Shown piece after piece: positions 49,691 through 60,612 of a stretch of 64,000 nucleotides of DNA (the stretch's first letter is position 1; every line of letters starts with the position of its first letter). Origin of the DNA: Pyrocephalus nanus (lineage: Eukaryota; Chordata; Aves; Passeriformes; Tyrannidae); contig CM076259.1 in NCBI GenBank assembly GCA_038380795.1, positions 60,779,938 through 60,843,937 of the forward strand, read 5' to 3'. Made by a program: the position numbers and the translations under genes. The notes beneath the pieces were generated by a model. The model worked only from the letters and a program-made list of their open reading frames with translations. It searched no databases and was not told the DNA's origin.

Positions 49691-52600
49691 AAAGAACCAG
49701 TTTATTGCGCTCCTTGCAGTAACAGAAATAAAGAGAGAAGGATAATAGAACTTTGTGAAAAGAAGAGACTTCAGTTCAAAAACATATTTTGGAGTTTAGG
49801 AAAAAAATCCATCTTGCAGTAAGGAAGGGAGAAGATATTCAGCACTGTTGATAAGTCATTGGAAAAAAAAAAAAAAGAAAAGAGATTATTGCCATTGACA
49901 GTGACCACGTCCACAATGCAAAGCACTGCACAAAAAACTGTTGAAGGAAACCTTCTGACTTGAAAGGTTCACTGTCTACAAGACAAAAGGGGGGAAAAAA
50001 GTATTTTCTACACTTCACATGTGGAGAACAGAGATGCAGATTTCCAGAGTGCAGCCATGATGAGAATTGCTCATGTGGAAACTTCATCTATTACTTTATG
50101 CATAGTTATTTGCAGCAATTCCAAGTACTTTAGTGAAGTAACTGTTGACTAGTCTGCCTCTAAATCATGGTGTTTTCTACCTTTGTTTCACTCTGAATAG
50201 TTCCATCTCTTTCACAAGCCAATTTATGAAGTAGTTATCCTGCCTTGGATTAATTTTCAGGCCCGTGTGCTGTTTTCCAATGATTACTTTTTTTTTTTTT
50301 TAATGGAGAGTGTCAAAGAGGAATTTTGGGATAATGTATCTTTCTTTGGATCATTCAGGGTCTCAAAACTGCTGTAATTCATCTCAGAAAGTGCCTTTAT
50401 AAACCACTTTTGTTCCATATTTTTGCTGGTTCTACAAACCTAAAGTAAGTAAACCTCACTCATTTCAAACACATAAGTCTTAATTGCAATAAATGTGCAT
50501 TGCCAGGATTTTTTGGTTTTCATGTGTCAGTAAGAACTGCAGATTCCCAGATATCCTCTGAAAAATCTCTGTTTCCCCAGCACTGGAGAGTAGAGGCCTA
50601 CAGGGAGGGTACCTTTTCTCATGTCTTTTAAGTTCTGGGTTCTGCTCCTAGCTCACCGAGTGGCTTCTTTTGCTGATTTTATCTCACTGTATACCTCAGT
50701 TGCCCATCAGTTAAGAAGTCCCAGCAGTAGTTGTCTTTTCCTGAAAAAAAACTGCAAGAAAAAATAAATATGAATGAAGTCTGACAGTGACTGCAGTAAT
50801 CTGTTTAACATGCTTCTCTTTCCCCCTTTTTTCCCCTCAGATGTAGGTCTGTAAAATGAAACCTCACTTAAAATGTTAGAGTGCACTTCTCTTTCACCAG
50901 CTGCCAGCTTCTTGGGCAGATCAGAAGATGGCACAGTTCAATCTTTTCACTTTCTCCTGGATGGTTGTTGTTCAAAAGCTCCATTCAGCAAAGAATCTGT
51001 GTTTCCCTCAAGGGCCCCGAATGTGACTGTTAATAGTCCCTATACAGTGGGAAATTTATTCCCGGTACCACATCTCCAGGTTTAGCCTTAGTCCATCAGC
51101 CCCAAGTATTTAGGTTTGAAAAGCAAAGTTATGTGGCTACATTATAGTTGCTGTTAATTGTGAATGGAGCTATTTTATACTCATGGGATTTCAAGAGTGG
51201 GTTTCTCTTCAGCTGGCAATTTCAAAGGGTGATTCTTTCCACCTCTCCAAAATATTAGCTTTAGGCTGCCTCTCTGTTGCCTTTAGCAGCTGGGTCAACT
51301 GGCTTAGTCAACTGGACACTTAACGGAGGAGAACCCAGCAGTCCAAGTCCAAATGACTCCATGAAAAAATAAATTTTTCAACTTGCACACTTTGCTTTTT
51401 CTGCAAAGAGATGTGGATAACCCAGACATCTTCGCCATTTCAAATTATTCAGCAGCAGAGACTTTACAAAAACAAGTATGTTGTAAATTTGTTTGGAAAC
51501 TCAGCAACCATCATTTTAACTACTGTTTTCTTTGCTTCCATTTCCTACAGCACTGTGTGGTTGCAAGAACATTTTTTTTATTACTGGGTTCCTGAGAGCT
51601 GTGAGTAAATGTTTAAGGATTTTGAGACTTTCAATCTTTTTACTGCTACAGAACACTTAACAGGAAGAATAACAATAAACTCATAAAATGCTAATATTTG
51701 TATTGTCAGTGAATTGTGACCTAAGAATTTGGAAATAAACTCCTTGAGATTTTTTAGTGTCAATTGCCAATGCACTTGCAGACATATATATGAAAGAGTA
51801 GGAACAGAAAAATGGGCAATTATTTAATTAAATTCATATACAGATCACTTTTTCATTTGCAATCTAATAGAAGAGCAGAAGTAGTGGGACAGAACAAAGG
51901 TCCAAACACATCCCATTTTGAAGATGAACTGCAGCACAAACTGGTAGAAGGAAGAGCACAAGCATTTGGTAAGTAGCTCCCACTGACATCCAGCAGTCTG
52001 AGATCCCTTCAGTTCTCTGGCTGGAAATATACATCACCCCTGTGTTAAAGAGTTCTCAATGGCTTCATGAATTGGCCCAATTTTTTAAGAGTCCTAATCT
52101 ATTCAGATATTTACTAGTATAATTGATTGTCCTCGTTGGCCTTCTATGTACTCTTTACAGTTATCTGCAATGACTTTTTTAAGTACTGCTGATAATTTTT
52201 TCCACAGTACCATTACACAAAGATCTTGTTCCATGTAAGAACTGTCAGTTTAGAGCATATTATTCCATATGAAAAGCTAAAGTTGATTTAAAAAAAAAAA
52301 AAAGCATCACCTGACTTTTACTACTTTGAATTTCACCTGGCATTTTCAGAGCCACAACAGAGTGTTACATGGTCTTTGCAATCAGTTCTCCACTATGTAC
52401 ACTGTTACTTTTGATGTGTTTTTTTTCTAGAGGTTCCTGTAAGACTCACTGGTGTTCTGCCTCCAAGGTGAGCAGTGATTATACTGACAAGAAACCATCT
52501 TAACTTCTGGTTAGTTTCTGTTGAGCCCTTGATGAGGGACCATGTTGATCCATGTACATGCTGACTTTCTTCAGAGATTACATCCATAGATTGTTTTATG

Positions 52601-52885
52601 TCATTTACATGATCTCTGTATGGTTTTCTCTTTTGCTTCACTATCTTTTTACTGCTGAGTTGACTCAAGGCAAATTTTCTGACATATGACCATAAGGAAG
52701 TCTGCTGACATAGGACCATTCCCACATGTCCCCAGTAAACAAAGATTATTTTAAAAAAAATTAAAAAAATTTCTGCTTATATAGTAAGATCTCCTAAGAA
52801 AAGATCCCAGGTCCGATTCTCTACACACTCTGTTCACACCCAGGATGGCAAAGTAGTCATATTTAAATATAATAACCTTGCTCAT

Positions 52886-52926
52886 TTTAGATAAAATTTA
52901 GATAAAATTTTAGATAAAATTTAGAT
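52886..52926. repeat. Short AT-rich tandem repeat
   Basis: About four copies of a 10-11 base unit (TTAGATAAAAT) run end to end, with a one-base T variation between units. Confidence 0.9.
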
Positions 52927-54049
52927 AGTCCAGTACTTAAAAATTTACAGTGCATGGCCATGATGAACTCCAATTTTTCTTCAAAAATTTTGTTAAATTT
53001 TTAGTTTTTCATTCTGATACTAATTTTGTAATTAAAATATTAACACGACTGTAACCGCCACCTGTTTTACATGGCTTTATACACAGTTGCACAGTGACAT
53101 AACCCAAGCAATTTAGATGCAATTACTCCCAAATGATGTCCTGCAAATATTAAGAATATGCATAATTTTACACATGTAAACTAGCACGCTGAATTTGAAT
53201 AAAACTATTGAGTTTGTGAGCTTTTCTTTATCCTATAATGAAGATTTCAATCTGAATGAAAAAATTTAAGCGTATGTGTGGTCAAATAACTTTAGACATA
53301 ATTTATTATGGTTTGCAGAACTATTTTTAGGGTCAGGTAACATGTTATGTCTGTGATTGTAATTTAATCAGGCATAATCAGATGCCATCATGGAGGTTTT
53401 TGAATTGCTGTACCTATTTCCCAGGTCTCACATGTCAAAGCTGCAGGTATATCAAAGAACTTCACTGTGTTACATAAATTTGCAAAGACCCTTTCGTCAT
53501 ATTTCAAGGACTTCCCTCAGAAGATTATACTATGAAGGCTAAGTATCTTCCAAATATCTTTGCCATTATGTCTTGAAATGCCAGATGGATAAGCTAAATG
53601 TATTCCCTTTCAATGGTCAGTGAAAATTATGTAGAAATAGGTGAATCTGGCAAGCGGTTTTCCAAAGAACATAGGAAATCATGATACATCGGACCCTATA
53701 TGCAGTAGTCTAGTGTTAGGGAGGTAAAACTGAATGGATTTTCCATTCAGGGATCTTATCTGACACATTTTGCCCTGTTGGTGCCTCACAGGTTTGCAGC
53801 TAGAGCAATTTGTTTCCCTTAGTTTGATAGCTTCTGAAAAATAAACCTTTGTGTGCTTTTCTCTGTGCATTATAAAGCTTGATGAAACCTTAAGATTAGA
53901 GCAAGCTTTGAAGGGATTACTTACTAATAGTTGTACTAGTTTGATATGCATTCCAGTTATAAGCAAGAGCGTGTATGCTGTATTCCTCAGTTGGAGGAAT
54001 AAATTTATTTTATTTTTAAGATGAAGAAAACGAAAAGGTATCAAAATCC

Positions 54050-55229
54050 ATTTGGGGTTTCCGATTTCCATGCTCTCTGTGAAGGGAAATACCGCCCATA
54101 GATGGCACTGTGGTCCTGTGGCCCGGGGCTTCTCGATGTCTGTGCAGATGTGCCGCGCTGTACGCGCCGCTGTGGCGGTGGGATGGCCCTGGCTGGGCGC
54201 TCTGTCACTCCCTTCCTCAGCTGGACAGGGAAGAGAACACACAACAAAAGGTTCGTGGGTCGAGATAAGGTCAGGGAGAGATCGCTCACCAGTTACTGTC
54301 ACGGGCAAAACAGACTCGACTTGGGCAAATTAGTTTAATTTATTGCCAATCGAATCAGAGTAGGCTAATGAGAAATAAAAGCTAAATCTTAAAGCATCTT
54401 CCTTCCCCCACCCTCCTCCTTTCTTCCTGGGCTTGACTTCCCGATTTCTCTACGTCCTCCCCCGCAGTGGTGCAGGGGGACGGGGAATGGGGGCTGCGGT
54501 CAGTTTGTCACACATTGAGCCTGCCGCTACTTCCTCCTCAAGGGGAGGACTCCTCGCATTTCCCCTGCTCCAGCCTGGGTCCTTTCCACGGGAGGCAGTC
54601 CTCCAACATGAGAGCTTCATATGGGCTGCAGTTCTTCATTAACTGCTCCAGCGTTAATCCTCCACAGGGTCACAAGTTCTGCCAGCAAACCTGCTCCAGA
54701 GTGGGCTCCTCTCTCCACTGGCTTCCCACAGGTCCTGCCAGGATCCTGCTCAAGCACAGGCTTCCCAAGGGGTCACAGCCTTCTTTCAGGCATCCACCTG
54801 CTCTGGTATGGAGTCCTCCACCGGCTGCAGATGGATCTCTGCTCCTCCATAAACCCCCATGGGCTGCAGGGGCACAGCTGCCTCACCATGGTCTGCACCA
54901 CGGGCTGCAGAGGATTCTCTGCTCTGTCCCTTGGAGCACCTCCTACCCCTCCTTCTCCACTGACTTGATGTCTGCAGGGCTGTTTCTCTCAAATATTCTC
55001 ACTGCTCCCTCTGGCTTCAGTGGTGCAGTTCCACACCCTCCCCACCTCTGCCCAGTCTTAAATCTGTTGTCCCCAGAGGGACAATCACTGTTGCTTCTGG
55101 GCTTGGCCTTGGCCAGTTATGGGGCCATCCTGGGGCCAGCTGGCATTGGCTGTGTCAAACATGGGGGAAACTTATGGCAGCTTCTCACAGGAGCCCCACT
55201 ACTAAAACCTTGCCATGCAAACCAGTACA
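54050..55229 (-). mobile_element. GC-rich LTR/ERV-like interspersed repeat
   Basis: The block is compositionally distinct: GC-rich, with abrupt edges near 54050 and 55229. On the - strand it opens TGTACTGGTTTGCATGGCAA, consistent with a TG-starting LTR. It contains runs of a degenerate unit around CTGCTCCAG and GGGCTGCAG, a pattern I recall as highly repeated in bird genomes. At the other end are GACTCGACTTGGG and CACGGGCAAAACAG-type segments. No intact gag, pol or env frame is visible. I cannot name the family, and no matching second LTR or target duplication was found. Confidence 0.6.
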
Positions 55230-58200
55230 GCTGCTTGTTAATATTAAACTTATAGTCCTACTTCTTAGTGAAATTAATTTAATTGGCTTATTACTATTGC
55301 AAATGTGCTGTTTCTGAGATTGAAATGTTTTTGGCTCTATGTACTTACCTAAAGAGTACACCACTTCAGTAGAAGAATGGCTGTCCTTGGAAAAAGAGAA
55401 TTATTACAATGGCTCATTTTGGACCAGTTTACTGAAACAGTTAAATTCTGCAACATGTTCTTTCCTTTTGTCCAGCAAAATATTTAAATTTACTTTAGCT
55501 GTCAGCAGACAGTGTACTGAGTATTTGTGGAAAAAATAAAACCAAACCAAATTAGCTACTGAAGACAAACCTCCAGTTTACAAAACAACTGATGGCTTTT
55601 AAATATTTTAATCTGCTTTACTAGCAGTGTGATCTGACAAAACAATAAAGCATTGGAACACCATTTTACATTAACATTACAAAATACAACAAACATTTTT
55701 CTCTATGTATTTACATAAACAAACATATAGGTATTCAAAATAGAATGCATCTCACTGTCTGGCAATAATTACATAAATACAGTGCATGGTTGATTGGATG
55801 GGGTAGATACATAGGAATTTTTACCCTGAAGTGTATAAAGGATGCACACCAGCTTAGGAGATACATGGTGAGCTTCATGTCTTTGGACATTTTTCAGATA
55901 CAGTCTTAACAGTAATAAAATGTCAATCTACTTGAAAAATTGTTGGTTAAAATTTTTTTCAGATGAAGCAGGTTTTTTTGGATGCAGATATGACAGACTC
56001 AGCATACTTTTCCTGTGAGGTAGGGGATGGCCCTAACCTCTGAACTAATCTGTATGAATGAATGTTTTATCTTTTTTTCTTTTTAACTGAAAACTTATAA
56101 AAATTTCCATTCCAGTCTGATGAATAATGAAAACACTCACATTTTTTTGCAAGATGGAGGTCTTGTTCCAAAGCTGGTCATACTAAACTGTGGTGTTCAT
56201 CCCAAGCATGGGCCCAGTGCTGTAAATCCTGGTTTAAAACAGCTGAACTTTGTCATCCGTCTGCAGCATGAGTCTATTAATTGCTATCTACTGATGAACA
56301 ACCTCCTGCAGATCTGGTATGGCGCCTAGAGCAAATTCAGATCCTGACTGTCATCCTCACTGAGGCAAACTGCACAAAAATCCATTAACATTTTGGTGCA
56401 AGGTGGCAGAATCAAGCCTCACTAAACTGTCAAAAATGTCCATGAAGAGCTGGAGATATTGGTCTTTAACTGCTGTGCATTCTTGGCTTTGAGAGGCCTC
56501 TTAGGCAAAAGCTGGTGATCACTCAATAAAACCTCCTATCTGAGTGCTCACAGAACCAAAATGTCAGGCATCAGTTATCCCTGCTTCTAAGCAAAAGATA
56601 AGTGCTATTTTATCTCTGGCTGTCAATTAAAGAAATACTGTCAATCCTCTTAGGTCCAAAACATAGGTTTTATTTTAATAAGCTGGAAAAAAATGATTGT
56701 TCAGAATCATTTTCTAGTGAAACATCAAGCCAGTAATTGAAACCCTCTCTGACTGTAGTGAAGTATTCCCTGTCAGTATTTGCAACCTGAGCAATTTGAC
56801 ATTGTGAAAGAGGAACAGAAGATGAAATGAAAGAGAAATGGCGGGCTGATCTGCTCTGCCACATGGGTGATTGCAGACAGTAAGCAGAGAGCATAAGCTG
56901 TGATTGTTAAATGTTCAGTAACAGTTTATCAAGTGCAAGCTGGTGAAGGAGACTGTGCAGACCAGCAACTGGAGCCTCAGGAGTCTTGGGGGGAATTGAG
57001 CCCTGGAGAAGTGCAGGGTGCCATTTTCATCATACAGTACGCAGGTAGGCTCTGCTCCCTGGCACAAATGGGCAATAGGACCCAAAAGCTGTCGGTCCCA
57101 TCTTTCTCTTGCAAGGCCAAAGAAACTTGCATCAAGACAGGCACAAAATGTGGCAATTCCCTCAACTGGCGGAAGCCTTTGTGTTTCCTTTGCTCTCACA
57201 CACAAGTTTAAAGGCCTTCAATCCCCTGTCATCATATGAAGGCGATCTGGTTTGGTGGCAGATCTTGAGCCTCAGGCCTCTACTCACTACTGCCTACTTA
57301 TTCCCTGAGGTGCCTGTTCCCAGGGGTAAATCCTCAAAACTATCACCCCAGTTGTGGAGACATCTGGACACAAGGAGGTACCTGAGTACCTGTTTCATGG
57401 GATGAACTCAACCACTTGTATTCCATCAGTGCTCCTTCCTTTGCCTGGCTGGCCTGTGGGAAATGAGCTGGCCATTGTCCTCAGTTCAAACCCCCAGATT
57501 TAGGGTACGTATCAAACTTGTTGAAATTGTGGAAAGTCACTGCTCCCACCTTCTACTATGGTAGTCCTCATACTCAACTGCAGTTAGCAGATTCCTCCTG
57601 ACATCCCTTCTTTGTATGTGTGGCACCCTTCACACAGTGTTGTGTGGGAGCAGAATTTGTGCATAGGGAGGTCGGAGCAGAGAGTTTGTTTTCCCTTCTC
57701 TTGAAGCTGTTCAGTTTGGTTGTGGTGATCAAGTGAACCCAGAGCCAGGGAGACCATATAAACCACCTGGTGAGCACAGCATTATACCATTTGATTTATC
57801 AGGAGATCCTAAATTACCAGTTTTGGGGGGAAAACCATTAATGGCCACGAGGTGATAGATGATCGACATGAATCACTACAACAGGGCTACAGCACAACAC
57901 TTTGACCCAGACATGGAGGCTGAGGCCTGTGGAACGAGTCAGTGTCACCATGGGCATGCAGAGCTCCTGTGTGACCAGTATATGGTGGCTCTGCCTATCC
58001 CACGTTGGAGGAAAGGGCTCATAAAACCAGCAGATTTAGTTATACAATATGTATAACAATAAAATCAGTTTCTTTGAAATCAGTCAAATATTCAGCCAAA
58101 TTTAAATCCTTGTCTGCCACAGATCAGTATCTTAAGCTAAAAATCTTCTTCCAAAGACTCCTAGCTGGTAGGCTACAATCAGATTCGGTTTCTATCTCTC

Positions 58201-59319
58201 TCTTTCTTTGACTTAGTGGAAATTTAATTGTTGTGTGAAAACTGAAAGCTTCAAGGGAAGGACTGATAAAGGTATTGGAGTTTGATTTCTGTATAGGCAG
58301 TGTTTTCTCCAGACAAACTGGAATACATCCTGGTTCTGAGATGAAATTATGGCTGCAAAATTCATGGAATTAATCAAATGCTTGGATTTAAGTTTTGTCG
58401 GTGAATGCAACATTTATATTTCTCCTCTTCAGCAAAGTCCCACGGGCTTCAGTGACATTGGCTGTGATGCCCGAAAGAAAAGAGTTTCATGACTAGGCGT
58501 GTCTGTCAAACAATGGATTTTATGTTCTTTATGGAATGTATTCTGGCCTTGGAGCTATGCAGGTGGAATACACTTAAAAGTCCTGTTATTTTTCAAGAGA
58601 GCCCCATTTGCCCATACATATTTCATTAAGGCTGAGTCCTAGTAGTGCAAGCTATTGACCATTCCTGAGCAATCTGCCTTAACAGCAATACAGCAAAACT
58701 AGGGAAAACAATTCTTAGCAACTAACAGTTTTATAGTAATTCTGGCCCTACAAACCCTAAAACAAAGCCAGGAGGACATTCTTCAAAATAGTCTTTTTAA
58801 ACCAAAGAGAAATAACGAGAGAGGATCTGCTGCAACCTTTTACTGAAAGCTTTACTCATGCAAAACTTCCTCTGACACTACTTAAATCAGCCTTTGTTAG
58901 AATTGAATAGAGGCATGGACCTGGAATAGTTCCTGAAATTATTTAGCGATGTTGTGCCTGGTTTTCCGTCTTCTCTCACTTTACTTCCCTGTAAACACTG
59001 GTGGGAAGGAGCAGGGAATCAATCCAAATAATTACTTTTGAAAATATTACTTTCTAGTTTTAAGCTGCACACATGAAAGTTTTGAAAGGAAATAAAGTAC
59101 AATACATAAAATAAAGATTACAAATGGTGGTAGAAACAAAGGGTCATTTAAGTATAATTCCTCTCTGAAGATTCCTAATTTGAAATACAGAACAAATGGC
59201 AGAAAAGCCCAGTGACATTTCAGAACGTTTACTCAGACGGAAAAAATAGCCATAAAACAACCAACAAAATGCCCATGTAATTAATCTATAGCAGTTTTAA
59301 TAGATTTTCTTTAATAGTT

Positions 59320-59812
59320 TAAAATTTATTTTAAATATATATTAGCAAATTAACCACCATTTTATTTAAAATTAGGTAAAGTTCTCATTCTGTTAATGAT
59401 AACAAAACTTGATTTTAGCAAGACAAACTAACTGGAGCCTACTCTGCAAGAACATCAAAGGGCAGCTTAGCTTTCATTTGCAAAGAGAAAAGAAATGCGT
59501 AGTTTTCTTCACAGCCCATATTATAGTACCAGAAATTGCATTTTTTTCTTTAAGAAATATATCCTTTAGAATATTAAAAAAATAAGTTTAATAAAGCCTG
59601 TGCTTAAAACAGCCAAAGTACTGTATGAAAAAAAAATTGCACATTTGATACCATTAAAACCCTGTTTTTCATCCACAGGGTAATATGAGGAGTATATGAT
59701 GTTATTGGAAGGTCTCTTGAACAGGGCTGATTTTCCTAAGCTATCAGAGCTTCTCCCAGCCAGGTGAAATTTTCAGTGAATGTACGGTGGTTGTCATGGC
59801 AGCTGCCAGCCA
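59320..59812 (-). other. HTR2A: HTR2A 3' UTR, proximal part
   Basis: AT-rich sequence after the HTR2A stop codon. Candidate AATAAA signals on the - strand lie at 59361-59366 and 59325-59330. The true 3' end could be further down, since mammalian HTR2A has a longer UTR. Confidence 0.5.
59361..59366 (-). terminator. Candidate HTR2A polyadenylation signal
   Basis: AATAAA on the - strand about 450 bases after the stop, with a second one 36 bases further on. Assignment rests on position only. Confidence 0.4.
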
Positions 59813-60612
59813 TCACACACCACTAACCTTTTCATTGCCTGGGCTGATACTTCCCTTGGAGGTACCATCCAAATGATGTATTCCTATTGTGACCATTGAG
59901 TAATCCTTAGCCATCATTTTTGCCTCCTTTTTCAAACTCTTCATTTGTGCTAGCTGGAGCTGGCTGGAATCATATGCAAGTGCCGGGATAGTGTTCACTA
60001 AAATCAGCTGGAAAGGTTTCTTCTCCTCCTTGTAGCGACACTGAATGTAACGAGAGAAAGCTGAGCGGTAGGTTTTATTGAACAGTGTATATACGAGTGG
60101 GTTGACAGCTGAAGAAAGGTAACCAATCCAAACAAATATGTTAAGAAGTTCTCCAATGACTTTTTCATTGCATGACTCCTTGCAAATTACAGCCATCACA
60201 TTGGTGATGAAAAATGGACACCACATCACAACAAACAGAAAGAAGACAATGCCAAGAACCTTGGAAGCCTTCTGCTCGTTGCTGATGGATTGCATGGTTC
60301 TTCTCCCAGAAGTCCCCACATCTCTGTTCAAGGAGCGTTGAAAGAGTTTTTCTGAGGACAGGGAACTCTGAGGGAGGAAGCTAAATGAAGCAAACTTGGT
60401 CTTTGGGCCGATGTCATTCACACATAACATAGCTTCCTTCTGCAGCGACTTGATGGTTAAAAAGTAAGTGACTACCATGATGGTTAGAGGGATGAAGAAT
60501 GCCACAAAAGAGCCTACTAGAACAAAATTCTCATCTGCAAGTAAGCAGCTGCAATTCTTAAACACTTTGGATTTATCCTGTAGTCCAAAGACGGGTATAG
60601 GCATGGAGATAC
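59813..60612 (-). CDS. HTR2A: HTR2A last coding exon (TM5 to C-terminus)
   Basis: 5-HT2A serotonin receptor, a Gq-coupled class A GPCR of the plasma membrane. The acceptor CACCTTCAG leads into a split Gly codon, then [11 protein letters not shown], 265 further residues and TGA. In order: ECL2 with the conserved [12 protein letters not shown]5 ([20 protein letters not shown]); the long third loop with [20 protein letters not shown] and [15 protein letters not shown]6 with the toggle WCPF; TM7 with NPLVY (NPxxY); then helix 8. The C-tail keeps [11 protein letters not shown] and ends VSGV, a PDZ-binding type. Loop and tail match 5-HT2A rather than 5-HT2B or 5-HT2C. Ala occupies the site of human Ser242. 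The earlier exons (TM1-TM4) lie beyond the window. Confidence 0.98.

Larger units (their letters stand above)
45135..59320. other. Spacer between ESD (5') and HTR2A (3')
   Basis: About 14 kb with no convincing gene. It contains T-rich and TGTT simple repeats at 45452-45556, a tRNA-Ile/CR1 SINE, a CR1 reverse-transcriptase fragment, a short tandem repeat at 52886-52926 and a GC-rich LTR-like repeat. ORFs of 60-120 codons elsewhere look like chance. Confidence 0.7.

Noticed and set aside
51411..51608. 65-codon ORF with one hydrophobic segment (IILTTVFFASIS).
   Set aside because: Many ORFs of this size occur by chance in this window. No splice context, homologue or neighbouring exon supports it.
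54467..55255. 262-codon + strand ORF.
   Set aside because: It lies almost wholly within the GC-rich LTR-like repeat, is antisense to the inferred repeat orientation, and matches no known domain.
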